Origin: Anaerobiospirillum sp. NML120449
GTDB taxonomy: Bacteria > Pseudomonadota > Gammaproteobacteria > Enterobacterales > Succinivibrionaceae
Reading direction: 5' to 3'
DNA length: 63,608 bases
NCBI RefSeq assembly: GCF_023051105.1
Contig: NZ_JALKIL010000028.1
Location: 1-63,608, forward strand
Numbering within the stretch: the first letter of the stretch is position 1; each line of letters begins with the position of its first letter. The notes under the pieces are model-generated. The model worked only from the letters and a program-made list of their open reading frames with translations. It had not been told where the DNA came from and did no database searches. This document shows, one piece after another, positions 33,055-43,013 of the stretch. The position numbers and the translations under genes were made by a program.

Positions 33055-34216
33055 ATTAGTCAGGCTCCTCATTTGGCAGAGAGCTGCTCAATCGCAATTG
33101 CTCTTACAGGCGTGACAGGCCGGTATAAAGCAAGTAAGGCCCCTTTCCTTATTGTCAGCGGCATTAAACAGGTTTACCGGGGCGGGAAATAAAAGAGAAA
33201 GGTCAGGCAGGGAATCCGTGGTCTCAGACTCCTTATCACTGCCACGTCGCTGGGGAGAGCTGTCAGCCGTAAAAATCACATGCTTGACTGGCCTGATGTC
33301 CCCACGCATCGGCCATAACTCAGTCAATACCTACAATGTACACAATGCAGGCACAAATTCCACATCCTACCCCTTATGGGGAGGGCCTTTTACTGCTTTT
33401 TGGTTGTATCTCACATATTTCAAAAATAGACAGAATTTTTTGTCCTTAGAGCTTGATTATCCTGTCCATGTCATTACGGTCCAGGGTGGTTTCAATGTCT
33501 GCAAAACCATAAACGTGATGCATAAGCGCGTACTTTGCAAAGCTATTGCATTCCTGGGTCATATTATTTTTTAACTGCAATTAATAAAGTCATTAAAAAA
33601 ATTATGACATCTGGACGCACTCAGGCTTATGATGAGCTGCAGCCTTACCGGCAGAAAAAGCCGGGAACAGCTTACGGGTATCAACAGCAGTACTGCGCCT
33701 GGTGCACAGGCATGATCGGCCTGTCAGTCGCAGTTTATTGTAACTGGACAAAGCAAGCTCAGCATTAGGAAAACCGTTAGCTCTCAGTATCTAAAATTAG
33801 AGGTGCACAATGGGGGTTAGAGTTGTAAAACTCCGGTAAGATAAGGCTTTAAATGAGTTTTTGTTGCTGTGGGCTTGCATCTTTTTTCAGTAACGGTAAG
33901 CTCAGAACCCGCAATATAAAACTCTTATTCTATGCTCAGTCCCGGGCCTGCAGCAACCACAATGACAAGTTTACCGGCCCGCACCTCTGAAAGATGACTC
34001 AGCCGCCGTCGAGGCGCGCGCCATCGGGGCCGCCGTCGATACTGCCATCAGGCCGCCGTTGAGGCAGGCGCCATCGGGGCCGCCGTCGCTACTGCCATCG
34101 GGCCGCCGTTGAGGCAGGCGCCATCGAGGCCGCCGTTGAGGCGAGCGCCATCGGGGCCGCCGGGCATTGCCGCTGTGCGCTGCACATAAGGGTGGCGCAG
34201 GCGGGCAGGAACAGGC
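33055..34216. other. Divergent intergenic region plsB/CDF transporter
   Basis: 1.16 kb. The first 700 bases are AT-richer and likely hold promoters. Short open frames (for example near 33600-33770) lack protein character. The end holds a 50-bp GC-rich tandem repeat directly before the transporter gene. Confidence 0.45.
34021..34165. repeat. 50-bp tandem repeat just upstream of the CDF gene
   Basis: Units beginning ccatcg(g/a)ggccgccgt start at 34021, 34071 and 34121. A shorter internal copy lies at 34148. The array ends about 50 bases before the start codon. Confidence 0.8.
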
Positions 34217-35722
34217 ATGGAAGAAAGTAAAAACAGGAAAAGAGCAGTGGAAAAGTTAGAACAGTTCAGCAAGGCTGAAGACGCTCCCTCTCATGTAGCT
34301 CAGACTCTGGCTCGTAAGGGGCTTGCAGGCAACATGCAGGGCGCTGCCGGGCATATGCCTGATGACGATTCGGACAGTGAAAGCATGTCCGTCAGGGAAG
34401 CGGCCCGCATTGAAAAGATCAAAGTAATCAAAAATACCGCCTGCACCAGTGACTGCGCCGCCGGTGCTGCCAGTGGCAGCGGCGCTACTGACTGCAAGTG
34501 TGCCCCGGCCGACATGAAAAACTGTCAGAGCTGCGCTGCCTCTGCAGGAGGTGAGGGCTGTCCTGATGGTAAAAGCTCAGGCTGCTCACATGAGAGCAGC
34601 AGTGCCGAAGTTATTCCTGAGCGCTACAAAAAGCTGGTACTGCTGGCCGGTACCGCATCAGTAGTAACAGCCGTACTTCTGATTGTCATGAAGTTTGTGG
34701 TGTGGCTCTTTTCAGGTTCGGCCACCATTCTGGCATCTCTTACCGACTCTCTTATTGACCTTGGTGCTTCCTTTATCAACCTGCTGGCACTGCGTTATGC
34801 TCTGCAGCCGGCTGACAAGCAGCACCGCTTTGGTCATTACAAGGCCGAGGCTCTGGCCTCCCTGTCTCAGGCAGCATTTATCTGCGGATCAGCCCTGCTG
34901 CTGATCTTCAACGGTTATGAGCGCCTGATGAAGCCAGTGGCCATTGGCTTTATCGACATAGCCATTTATGTGTCCATAGCCTCCATTGTGCTCACAATAA
35001 TGCTGACCATGTTCCAGGGCTATGTGTGCAAGCTTACCCAGTCAGAGGCCGTGGCAGCTGACCGCTTCCACTATCTTTCTGACGTCGGACTGAACCTGAG
35101 CGTTATTGTTTCTCTGGTACTGACCCGTATGGGCTATGAGTGGTCTGACGGTCTGGTCACCATTCTGCTTGGTCTGTACATCATGAAGAGCTCCTGGCAT
35201 ATTGGCCATGTAGCTGTAGGTACTCTGCTGGACAAGTCCATGAGTGTTGAGGATAACAACAAGATTATCCGCTCCATTCTGGCTGTGGACGGCATCGACT
35301 CTTTCCATGATCTGCGTACCCGTAAGGCCGGTCCTCAGCACTATATTCAGTGCCATATCGTAATTGATCACTCAATGCCACTTGGTCAGGCTCATGATCT
35401 TGCTGACGAGGCCGAGCACAATATCCGCCGCTTCTTCCCTGATGCTGACATCTCTTTGCATATGGAGCCGGATCATAACGAGACCTTTAAGGACATTACC
35501 TTTATCGACAGTCAGTTCTGTCAGGTGCCAGTCAACTTCTATGGCCGCTCAGGCAGCGCCTCGGCTGACGACACGCAGCCAGCAGCCGATGCTGCAGCCG
35601 CTGCCAGCGCCAAAGCAGGTGACAGTGACAGGGGCGCTGCCCAGGCTGCAGGTGCTCCAGCTGCTGCGCCAGCTTCCTCTGCAGCACAGGCTGCACAGCA
35701 CGGCTCAGCCTCCATGGCATAG
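34217..35722 (+). CDS. fieF: Cation diffusion facilitator (FieF/YiiP-like) with Cys-rich N-terminal extension
   Basis: Proton-coupled efflux of Zn2+/Fe2+ across the inner membrane. Six membrane segments lie between about residues 140 and 340. The transport-site residues are in SLTDSLIDLGAS (TM2 Asp pair) and HYLSDVGLN (TM5 His/Asp), as in YiiP. The C-terminal metal-sensing domain follows (QHYIQCHIVIDHSM, DADISLHMEPD). E. coli FieF is 300 residues. Here a 135-residue extension precedes TM1 and contains eight cysteines (C76, C80, C93, C95, C103, C106, C115, C123) and CSH, suggesting metal binding. The last 60 residues are Ala-rich. A single gene ended by its own terminator. Confidence 0.9.
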   Translation: MEESKNRKRAVEKLEQFSKAEDAPSHVAQTLARKGLAGNMQGAAGHMPDDDSDSESMSVREAARIEKIKVIKNTACTSDCAAGAASGSGATDCKCAPADMKNCQSCAASAGGEGCPDGKSSGCSHESSSAEVIPERYKKLVLLAGTASVVTAVLLIVMKFVVWLFSGSATILASLTDSLIDLGASFINLLALRYALQPADKQHRFGHYKAEALASLSQAAFICGSALLLIFNGYERLMKPVAIGFIDIAIYVSIASIVLTIMLTMFQGYVCKLTQSEAVAADRFHYLSDVGLNLSVIVSLVLTRMGYEWSDGLVTILLGLYIMKSSWHIGHVAVGTLLDKSMSVEDNNKIIRSILAVDGIDSFHDLRTRKAGPQHYIQCHIVIDHSMPLGQAHDLADEAEHNIRRFFPDADISLHMEPDHNETFKDITFIDSQFCQVPVNFYGRSGSASADDTQPAADAAAAASAKAGDSDRGAAQAAGAPAAAPASSAAQAAQHGSASMA

Positions 35723-35798
35723 CCTGATATGGTGCACCTGGGCGCTGTCCTGACCGAGGTAAGTTCTGTTACCTGGTAACATAGTAAAGGATAAATAT

Positions 35799-35833
35799 GA
35801 AAAAGGGATGACTGTCGCAGTTATCCCTTTTTT
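35799..35833 (+). terminator. Terminator of the CDF gene
   Basis: AAAAGGGAT-G-ACTG pairs with CAGT-T-ATCCCTTTT around a TCG loop, followed by more T. Confidence 0.87.
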
Positions 35834-36565
35834 AGTCCTGATGCTGGCTTTTGTAACATTGATGTAACGGTGTTTTGCACCATCACTTGTCTAAAATGTT
35901 AGAATCAGGGATCAATTTTCATACAGTCAGCACAGTAGGGCCATTTCACCCACAATCATCCTGCGCTGTCAGATATCGTGGTCCCGGCCTCAGACAGCCG
36001 GTCTGACCGCAGGCAGCAGGCGTATGGGCGTATGAGAGCCATGCTTTCATGCGTAAGGCTTTATTGTTATCCGCAAGGTCAGCGGAACATAACTGACCAG
36101 ATGCTCAATCCAAGTTCTTAAGAGCCTGCCTGTGAGCACCTTCAAGTACAGACATTCCCCAGACACGTCATTACAGTGCGTTGCCCTGCATTCACAGTTG
36201 GACCTGCAGCTGCACTTTAGATGCCGAAGCACCAGCGCACAAGCTGCAGCCCCAGCACTCTGAGTTGCAGCACCAGCGCTCTGAGTTGCAGCACCAGCAC
36301 TCTGAGTTGCAGTGGCAGCCGGCTCTGCGGTCGCAGCATATGCAGATGATAGTGGTGCATGCATATGCATAAGTACCGGTCTTTTGTGCGCGGCACGGCC
36401 GGTATGTGGCACGTCTGGTACGTGGCACGGCTGGCACGGCCGGTACGTGGCACGGCTGGCACGGCTGGAGCCTGCACAGGTGGAGCGCGGCACGACGGTC
36501 CATACATATGGGGACATTAAACCGGCATGGTCCGGCACACAGAAAGATTAATTTAAGGTAGGCAT
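35834..36565. other. Intergenic region upstream of the PTS gene
   Basis: About 730 bases. The first 90 are AT-rich (possible promoter area near 35840-35920). A 21-bp tandem repeat lies at 36252-36312, and an irregular ggcacggctggtacgt repeat at about 36390-36470. No Cra/FruR-like operator was recognised. Confidence 0.4.
36252..36312. repeat. 21-bp tandem repeat, three copies
   Basis: Units starting 36252, 36273 and 36294 read ccagc(a/g)ctctgagttgca(g). The third is partial. They are contiguous without spacers. Confidence 0.88.
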
Positions 36566-38887
36566 ATGCGCATTCGGGATCTGCTGGAAAGACAGTCAGT
36601 CTGTATCAACGCCAGCCCGGTAAGTAAAGAAGATGCTGTATCCAGGCTTGTTGATGCCATGGCTTCAACCGGCTGCATCAATGACATTGACCGTTTCCGT
36701 GAAGATGTATTTGAGCGTGAGCGCAAGAGCTCTACCGGTCTTGGTGAGGGCATTGCCATACCTCATGCCAAGAGCCCTGGCGTAGACCGTCCAGGCCTTG
36801 CAGCCATGGTTGTGCCTAATGGAGTTGATTTTGATTCCATTGATGGTGAGCCTGTCCATCTCATCTTCATGATCGCCTCGCCAAACCAGGCATCAGATGC
36901 CCATCTTGATGTGCTGGCCCGCCTGTCCACTCTTCTTATTGACGAGCACTTCCGCTCTTCCCTGCTTTCAGCTCACAGCGTAGATGAGTTCCTTGAGGCT
37001 ATCGACAGCGCCGAGTCTGAGGAGGATGAAAAAGAGGCCAGTGAGCAGGCACGTCAGGAGGAAGAGGCTGACAGTCCCGAGCAGAAAAAGGGCTATGACA
37101 TTGTAGCCGTGACTGCCTGTCCGGCAGGTCTGTCTCATACTTACATGGCCGCTGAGGCTCTTGAGCAAAAGGCCAGAGAAATGGGACTTACCATCAAGGT
37201 AGAGGCTGACGGCGCTGCCGGTAACCGCAACAGCCTGATGCCTGAGGATATTGCCTCTGCCCGTGCTGTTATTGTGGCTGCTGACCGTGCTGTGGATATT
37301 GACCGCTTTGCCGGCAAGCCAATGGTGCGTACCGGGGTGGTCGATGGCGTACACCGTCCTGGAGAGCTCATCAAAAAGGCCCTCTCACCTGACTGTCCTG
37401 TATACAGGATAGGCGGAATGTCGACTGAATCGACCAACCTGCCGATGAAGCTCTACCGCCATCTGATGAGCGGTCTGACCTACATTCTTCCTCTTGCTGC
37501 CACTGCAGGTATTCTCTCGGCTGTAGCCCGTCTTGAGTTTGTGAAGACCAGCAGCCTTGGTCTGTTCCTTGATTCCATTGGCTACAGTATTGGCAGTCTG
37601 CTCTTTCCGGTACTAAGTGCCTTTATTGCTTTCTCCATGGCCGGACGTATGGCTCTGGTAGCAGGCTTTACCGGCGGTGTTATGGCTGATATGGCCAGCG
37701 CCGGTGTGATAGGAGCTCTGCTCAACGGCTTTGTAGGAGGCGGCGTAGCCTTTGTGGTGGCGCGAATAGCCCAGCGTTTTCTCAAAGGACATGATGCCAT
37801 GTTCGCGCTGCTGGTCTATCCTCTGGCAGGCGCGGTGCTGACCACGCTGATAGCCCAGTTTATTACCAATCTGCCGGCGGCCCTGATCGACAATGTTATC
37901 AACGACTTTATCTCTGATACCAGCACCATTACCCTGGTAGCCATAGGAGCGGTGCTGGCAGGCATGATGTCAGCTGACATGGGTGGACCTTTTAACAAGC
38001 TGGCCTATGCCTCAGGCGTACTGCTGCTTGCTGACTGTCTGCCAGAAAACGGACCAGGCTCGATGGTTATGGCCAGCGTCATGTTAGGCGGTATGGTGCC
38101 CCCAATGGCGGCGGGTGTAGCTGCACGCTTTATTGCCCCTGGTCACTTTGCAGCCCGCGAGCGCGAAGCCGCCCTTTCAGCCATATTCAAAGGCCTGCTC
38201 TTTATTACCGAAGCCGTACTGCCATTCCTGACCTTAAAGCGTCTGCGTCTGGCCTGTGTCACCGGTTCGGCTGTGGCAGGCGGTCTGAGCATGTTCTTCC
38301 ACTGTGGAATCTGTGCTCCTCACGGCGGTATATTCCTTTTCCCTCTGGCAACAGAGCCGCTGTTCTATATAGTTTCACTGCTGGGCGGCGTGCTCTGCGG
38401 TGCCCTGATGTTTGCCATGCTCAGCCCTAATCAGGCTGCAGTTCAGGCCGAAGCTCAGGCAGCTGCTGCGGCCGCTGCAGCTGAGGACGAAGCGGCACGC
38501 GAGGCCGCAAGCTCCCTGTCCTCAGGTCAGCTTCCTGAGCGCGGCCCATCCATGGCTCAGGAAGCTGCTACTGTTGCAGCTCAGGTTGATGCAGCTGCAA
38601 CCGGCCAGGCCACTCAGCCAGCTCAGGACAGCCAGGCTGAAGCTCCTTCAGCCCCGGCCGGGGCGGCAGAACCAGCAGCCGTCGCAGCCGTAGCAACTGA
38701 CGCTGCAGGTGCTGCAGGCTGTGCTCAGTCAGCCCATGAGGCAGATCCTCTGTCAGCTGATGCCTGTGCTGCTGCTCATCAGGCAGCCCCGCTGTCAGCT
38801 AACGGCCAGAAGTCTCAAAATCAGGAGTCTGAACAGAGTAGCGGTCAGCGGGCAGAAGGCACAGAGCAGACAAAGCCTGTCATCTGA
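36566..38887 (+). CDS. fruA: Fructose-family PTS permease, fused EIIA-EIIB-EIIC
   Basis: Phosphorylates and imports a sugar, probably fructose, using phosphate from HPr. The EIIA domain has its phospho-His H67 in GIAIPHAKS. A charged linker (about 150-175) leads to the EIIB domain, with phospho-Cys C185 in VTACPAGLSHTYMAAEAL. EIIC follows with about eight to ten membrane segments (about 300-620). The last 130-140 residues are an Ala/Gln/Glu-rich tail not found in the family. No fructose-1-phosphate kinase or FPr gene is adjacent, so the substrate is inferred from family only. It begins after an AGGTAGG Shine-Dalgarno. Confidence 0.9.
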   Translation: MRIRDLLERQSVCINASPVSKEDAVSRLVDAMASTGCINDIDRFREDVFERERKSSTGLGEGIAIPHAKSPGVDRPGLAAMVVPNGVDFDSIDGEPVHLIFMIASPNQASDAHLDVLARLSTLLIDEHFRSSLLSAHSVDEFLEAIDSAESEEDEKEASEQARQEEEADSPEQKKGYDIVAVTACPAGLSHTYMAAEALEQKAREMGLTIKVEADGAAGNRNSLMPEDIASARAVIVAADRAVDIDRFAGKPMVRTGVVDGVHRPGELIKKALSPDCPVYRIGGMSTESTNLPMKLYRHLMSGLTYILPLAATAGILSAVARLEFVKTSSLGLFLDSIGYSIGSLLFPVLSAFIAFSMAGRMALVAGFTGGVMADMASAGVIGALLNGFVGGGVAFVVARIAQRFLKGHDAMFALLVYPLAGAVLTTLIAQFITNLPAALIDNVINDFISDTSTITLVAIGAVLAGMMSADMGGPFNKLAYASGVLLLADCLPENGPGSMVMASVMLGGMVPPMAAGVAARFIAPGHFAAREREAALSAIFKGLLFITEAVLPFLTLKRLRLACVTGSAVAGGLSMFFHCGICAPHGGIFLFPLATEPLFYIVSLLGGVLCGALMFAMLSPNQAAVQAEAQAAAAAAAAEDEAAREAASSLSSGQLPERGPSMAQEAATVAAQVDAAATGQATQPAQDSQAEAPSAPAGAAEPAAVAAVATDAAGAAGCAQSAHEADPLSADACAAAHQAAPLSANGQKSQNQESEQSSGQRAEGTEQTKPVI

Positions 38888-38921
38888 TGACAGCCGTGAG
38901 CGCTGATGTTCATAACGTCAG

Positions 38922-38967
38922 CTCCAAAAGCAAAGCCCGACCATAAGGTCGGGCTTTGCTTTTGGAG
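38922..38967. terminator. Bidirectional terminator between PTS and flavodoxin genes
   Basis: A perfect 21-bp stem around an ATAA loop contains AAAAGCAAAGCCC / GGGCTTTGCTTTT. The genes on either side are convergent. Confidence 0.92.
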
Positions 38968-38980
38968 GGCTTAATGCCTG

Positions 38981-40612
38981 TCAGTTAAAGTCGGTGCTCA
39001 GTCTGGTCAGGAACTGACGAACTCTTCTTGTGAAGTGATCGTCCTCGAGATTTTCATTGATGGAAAATGACAGACCCTGACGGTAGACCACGGCATTAGG
39101 CTCATAGGTGGCGATATTGTCGAGCGTTGCTGCAAAACCGTCTCCGGCATGGATAATGACCGGAATGATGTTTTTGTCAGACAGATCGTATTTGATGAGG
39201 AAGCTGTACATGGCGCCTGGCAGATCATCCCACCACAGCGGATAGCACAGGTAGACAGTATCGTAGTCTTCCATATGCAGCGGCTCATCATCGGTAAGCT
39301 CAGGATAGTTTTTAGTGTTGAGCTCGTTGAGTGCGTATTCGTACAGCTCATAGCCATTTTTAGGGTAGCTGGAAATTGCGTTTATCTGGTACAGACGAGC
39401 GCCGCTTTCATTGCTTATGGTGCGGGCAATGCCTGCAATGGCAGGCTCGGCCTTGCCATCGATTTTGACGCTGGTAGGGCCGGTAACAGCATCAACGCGT
39501 GAGCTGTTTGGCGTACGGCGGCTGTCAATGGAAGGAGCCGGATAGTAGACCACCAGAGCACGGGAGCTGATAAGAGGTGGCAGATACATGCGGCTGTTTT
39601 CTGCAATTGATGCAATAGCCGACTCGACCTGCTCATGACGTTCCTCAAGGGAGCGCTCATAGGCGTCTTTCTGCTCACGGGTCTGAGATTCGGTCAGGGC
39701 TTTTACTTTCTGTTCCAGGCTCTGGCCTTTTGTCTGAGCTGACTGGTCTTCTCCCTTGCCATCATTCCCGCCGCTCTTGCCTTTGCTTTCATCTGATCCA
39801 TTCTGTCCCGACGAACCGTCTTTTTTCTGCTCTTTGCCCGAAGAGCTTTGAGCCTGTAGCTTATCAGCAGGATCAGCCTTTCCAGCTGAAACTGAATCTT
39901 TCTTACCAGTGACTGAGGATTCATTAGCCACCTCCTGTGCCTTGATGTCAGAGCTGCCTTTGGCAGTACCTTTGATATCAATTGTACCGGCCACACCCCT
40001 GGCATCAGCCTGGTGCTCCTCAATCACTGTTTCTTCGAGCATGTTATCGGCAGACAGGGCGCTGATGATTTCGCCTGGATTGCCTTTGCTCTCACTTAAA
40101 CCATTGTCATCATTACTGTCAGCATCTTTACCCTTTGCGCTGTCAGCACCTTTGGCCTTTGCATCAGCATCTGCCCCGGTCTTATCGGCGGTCTTGCCAT
40201 CCCTGGTGCTCTTGCCGTCTGAATCCTTGCTGTCAGTTCCAGTGACGGCTGCACTCTGGTCGCTCTTTGAGTCCTTGCTCTGGGCGCTCTTGCTGTCAGC
40301 GCTCTTGCCCTCTGCTGAGTTATTGCTGTCACTGGAGCTGCCCTTTGAAGTCTTGTCTCCGGATGTGGAATGAGCACCGGCTGCGGTTCTGTCAGCTGGA
40401 GTTTCGGCAGACTTGTCTGCTGTGCTTTCATCAGGTCTTTTCGATGCTGCGCCCACGGCTATGTCGTGACCTGACGAGTCCTGGTCCTTGCTGTCAGAGG
40501 CAATGGCAGCGGGCTGATCACTGTTAAAAAGCCAGAATGGGCTGGTACCTGCAACGCCTGCAAGTACAAATGCGCATAGCTGGAAAAATCTGCTTTTAAA
40601 CAAAGAAGTCAT
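38981..40612 (-). CDS. Membrane-anchored or exported flavodoxin-domain protein with long Ser/Lys/Asp linker
   Basis: 543 residues. An N-terminal hydrophobic segment (FFQLCAFVLAGVAGTSPFWLF) acts as a signal peptide or anchor. About 270 residues of low-complexity Ser/Asp/Lys/Gly sequence follow, then a predicted coiled coil (about 300-340, EQKVKALTESQTREQ). A flavodoxin_4-like domain spans about 345-540. Its marks are ALVVYYPAP (first strand), DYDTVYLCYPLWWDDLPGAM (the WW-flavin loop) and YDLSDKNIIPVIIHAGDGF. The sequence suggests an FMN-binding domain held outside the cytoplasm by a flexible stalk. The partner is unknown. It is near a second exported flavodoxin in the same direction. The phosphate-binding loop is unusual, so FMN binding needs checking. 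Confidence 0.7.
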   Translation of the reverse strand: MTSLFKSRFFQLCAFVLAGVAGTSPFWLFNSDQPAAIASDSKDQDSSGHDIAVGAASKRPDESTADKSAETPADRTAAGAHSTSGDKTSKGSSSDSNNSAEGKSADSKSAQSKDSKSDQSAAVTGTDSKDSDGKSTRDGKTADKTGADADAKAKGADSAKGKDADSNDDNGLSESKGNPGEIISALSADNMLEETVIEEHQADARGVAGTIDIKGTAKGSSDIKAQEVANESSVTGKKDSVSAGKADPADKLQAQSSSGKEQKKDGSSGQNGSDESKGKSGGNDGKGEDQSAQTKGQSLEQKVKALTESQTREQKDAYERSLEERHEQVESAIASIAENSRMYLPPLISSRALVVYYPAPSIDSRRTPNSSRVDAVTGPTSVKIDGKAEPAIAGIARTISNESGARLYQINAISSYPKNGYELYEYALNELNTKNYPELTDDEPLHMEDYDTVYLCYPLWWDDLPGAMYSFLIKYDLSDKNIIPVIIHAGDGFAATLDNIATYEPNAVVYRQGLSFSINENLEDDHFTRRVRQFLTRLSTDFN

Positions 40613-41702
40613 AACGCAATCTGGTGGACAGGCGCAGCAGCGCCAGATAGGAACTACAGGCCGGTCAGCCCGTCAGGGGAGCTGAGCTCTCGGCTTTGGT
40701 ATGGTGCACAGGGTAATGGCTGCAGTAATGACACATTGCCCTTACAGCCTGAGATAATCTTCCTGACAGCTCTCTCTTCATGTCAGGTCGTGAGTGTGGC
40801 TGTATATGCCCAACAGGTCCGGAATACAGGTTAGGAGCGGGAGCTCACAGGACTGAAGACATGCTGGTAAGGCGCAGATACAGCTGATTGTGACAATAAT
40901 TCCTGCAGGTCGGAGTACTCAGGTCAGGGCGGTGTTATAGGCAGCTGATCCATATACATGACTGTCAGACAGCAAACAGTCAGGATCAGGGTGATCCTCA
41001 GGTGCGGATACAGCTGTAAATCCGATTGTATGGCGTTATTTCAGAAAAATCTAGATATAACAAACCTGGCCACTCAAGCCAGCAGATGACGTCAACCCAA
41101 GTGCTTATGCAGACATTGTGCCTGAGTATTTCCGTCATATTGACCGTTAAAAATCAGAGCCTGGTTATGGCCGTATGTCAGGCACAGATATCAGGGGGAA
41201 GGCTTCAGGTCAGGCCTGTGCCTGGCCAGGGTTCAGGTGCCGGAAAAGACCAGGGCAAAGATGGGGCCGGTGCCATAAAAAGACAGGGACAAAGACGGGG
41301 CCGGTGCCATAAAAAGACAGGGGCAAAGACAGGCTCCAGTGTCGGAATCTGGCCTGAACGCATAGACAGAAGAGTGAGCAGGTGCAGGTACAGGTGCCGG
41401 TACAGATGCGAGCGCGGGTGCAGGTACATATGCGAGCGCCGGTTCAGATTTGGAGCCGGGACAGATTCTGGTGCCATGACTGATGCGGGGGGCCGGGCGG
41501 ATCCAGAGGCGGGCTCAGGAGCAGGTGTGGAGTACGGGAGCAATCAGCAGTGAAAGAAGTGTAATGCAGCGGCAGGGAAAGCCTGGAGCAATTAAAAGGT
41601 GATACGCGGCCATGGCGCGAAGATTATGCTCAGGTCAGAGCTGACAGAGGCAGAGTGACCTGAGCCAGGAACGGCTATAATCAGCCGGGCCTGATGACGG
41701 GA
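40613..41702. other. Intergenic region between the two exported flavodoxin genes
   Basis: About 1.1 kb, too large for a tight operon. It contains a 34-bp tandem repeat and, at 41380-41470, an irregular g(c/a)gggtgcaggtaca repeat. No terminator was found for the upstream gene. Confidence 0.45.
41263..41332. repeat. 34-bp tandem repeat, two copies
   Basis: Units start at 41263 and 41297 with ggggccggtgccataaaa and differ at one position. A degenerate half-unit precedes them. Confidence 0.85.
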
Positions 41703-43013
41703 TCATGATGCTGTCTGGGCAGCTGGAGCAGTGAGGCTGCTGGTGGCTGGTTTTTTGGCAGCTGCAGGGGCAGCGTCGGCATCAGGCTCGGCCTTATCCT
41801 TTTTAGCTGGTCTTGCTGGTTTTGCACTGGTGAGCTCATCAGGGGCAGCAGCCTGCCCTGCATCGCTGGCGCTGTCAGGGGCCGGTGCAGTGATTTGAGG
41901 GTTATGATTTTTGATGAAATGACGCAGGTACTGCTGATCAATCACACCTGAGGCAAGGGCAGTCAGCCACTTGTCTACCAGTTTTCCGCCACGGGATGGC
42001 ACATCATAGCGGTTAACAATCAGCCCGCTGTTGATGGTAACCTGGGCATTTGGCTCGTTCTGGGCGATAAGAGCAAAGGTTTTGAAAGGGCGGTTTCCGC
42101 CATGGGTGCAAAATGGAACTATGGTCTTGCCTGACAGATCGTACTGGTCCATGAATGAGTACACGGCCATTGGCAGGTCGTACCACCAGATTGGATAGCC
42201 CAGCAAAATCACATCGTAGCGGTCGATGCTGAAATCAGGGCTGATTTGAATTTCAGGGCGGGCTTTGCTGTCGATCTCTTCGGCTGCCTGGTAGATAAGC
42301 TCATCGTGTTCAGTTGAATATGGCTCAGCACGGGTTATGGCAAAGACATCGGCCTTGAGGCGATCTGCGGCCAGACGGGCAAGGTGCTCTACAGAGCCCT
42401 GGGTTTTGCCCTCTGAGGTAACTACTACTGAGGCGCCGCTGAGCACGTCAGTATCAGTGCTCTTTTCATTCTCCGGCTGGCTGAAATACAGTACAGCCAC
42501 TTTCAGTGGAGCATTGTCATCAGCTTCCATGGCTGCTCCAATAGAGGAGCCGGCAGTTGCTGCTGCAGCAACAGCTGTGGTCTTCTTGGCAGATGCCGGC
42601 AGTGATGAAGACGGAACAGAGGTATTGCTGGTCTTTTTGCCCTGGGTACGTGTACCTGGGATCTTGTCTCTGGTCTTGTCTGCTTTGTCACCGGCAGCAC
42701 GCTTTACCGGAGCACTGATGCGATTGCCGTAAGGGTCACGGTAAACACGGGACTTTTCACGGGAGCTTTCTCTCAGTGCAGTATTTTCGTTTACAGCAGT
42801 GTTCTTGTCACTCAGTGCGCGCAGGGTGCTGTCTGCGTCCTGCATGATTTCAGCTTTAACAGCGCCGGGATCGGCAGGGGCAGGGGCAGCTTTGTCAGCT
42901 GCAGCGCCAGTCTGAGCATATGCGCCAGAGACGCAGAGAATGGAGCTCAGAGCAAGTGCTGCCAGAGTCTTAGGTGCTGTAAGTGCGTGAAAAACAGTTT
43001 TTCCGGAATGCAT
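41703..43013 (-). CDS. Exported flavodoxin (flavodoxin_4-like)
   Basis: 436 residues with a Sec-type signal peptide (n-region with His and Lys, hydrophobic LAALALSSILCV, likely cleavage after GAYA). No twin-arginine motif is present. A low-complexity linker (about 35-165) precedes the flavodoxin domain (about 168-360): KVAVLYFSQ, a long phosphate-loop variant ending GKTQGSVEHLA, YDVILLGYPIWWYDLPMAV and GKTIVPFCTHGG. These are flavodoxin_4 marks. A Lys/Ala/Pro tail ends the protein. Being Sec-exported, it would need FMN supplied outside the cytoplasm. A divergent AraC-type regulator starts about 400 bases away and may control it. Electron donor and acceptor are unknown. Confidence 0.8.
   Translation of the reverse strand: MHSGKTVFHALTAPKTLAALALSSILCVSGAYAQTGAAADKAAPAPADPGAVKAEIMQDADSTLRALSDKNTAVNENTALRESSREKSRVYRDPYGNRISAPVKRAAGDKADKTRDKIPGTRTQGKKTSNTSVPSSSLPASAKKTTAVAAAATAGSSIGAAMEADDNAPLKVAVLYFSQPENEKSTDTDVLSGASVVVTSEGKTQGSVEHLARLAADRLKADVFAITRAEPYSTEHDELIYQAAEEIDSKARPEIQISPDFSIDRYDVILLGYPIWWYDLPMAVYSFMDQYDLSGKTIVPFCTHGGNRPFKTFALIAQNEPNAQVTINSGLIVNRYDVPSRGGKLVDKWLTALASGVIDQQYLRHFIKNHNPQITAPAPDSASDAGQAAAPDELTSAKPARPAKKDKAEPDADAAPAAAKKPATSSLTAPAAQTAS

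Noticed and set aside
33535..33768. 77-codon frame between plsB and the CDF gene
   Set aside because: No Shine-Dalgarno, no recognisable domain, composition typical of non-coding DNA here.
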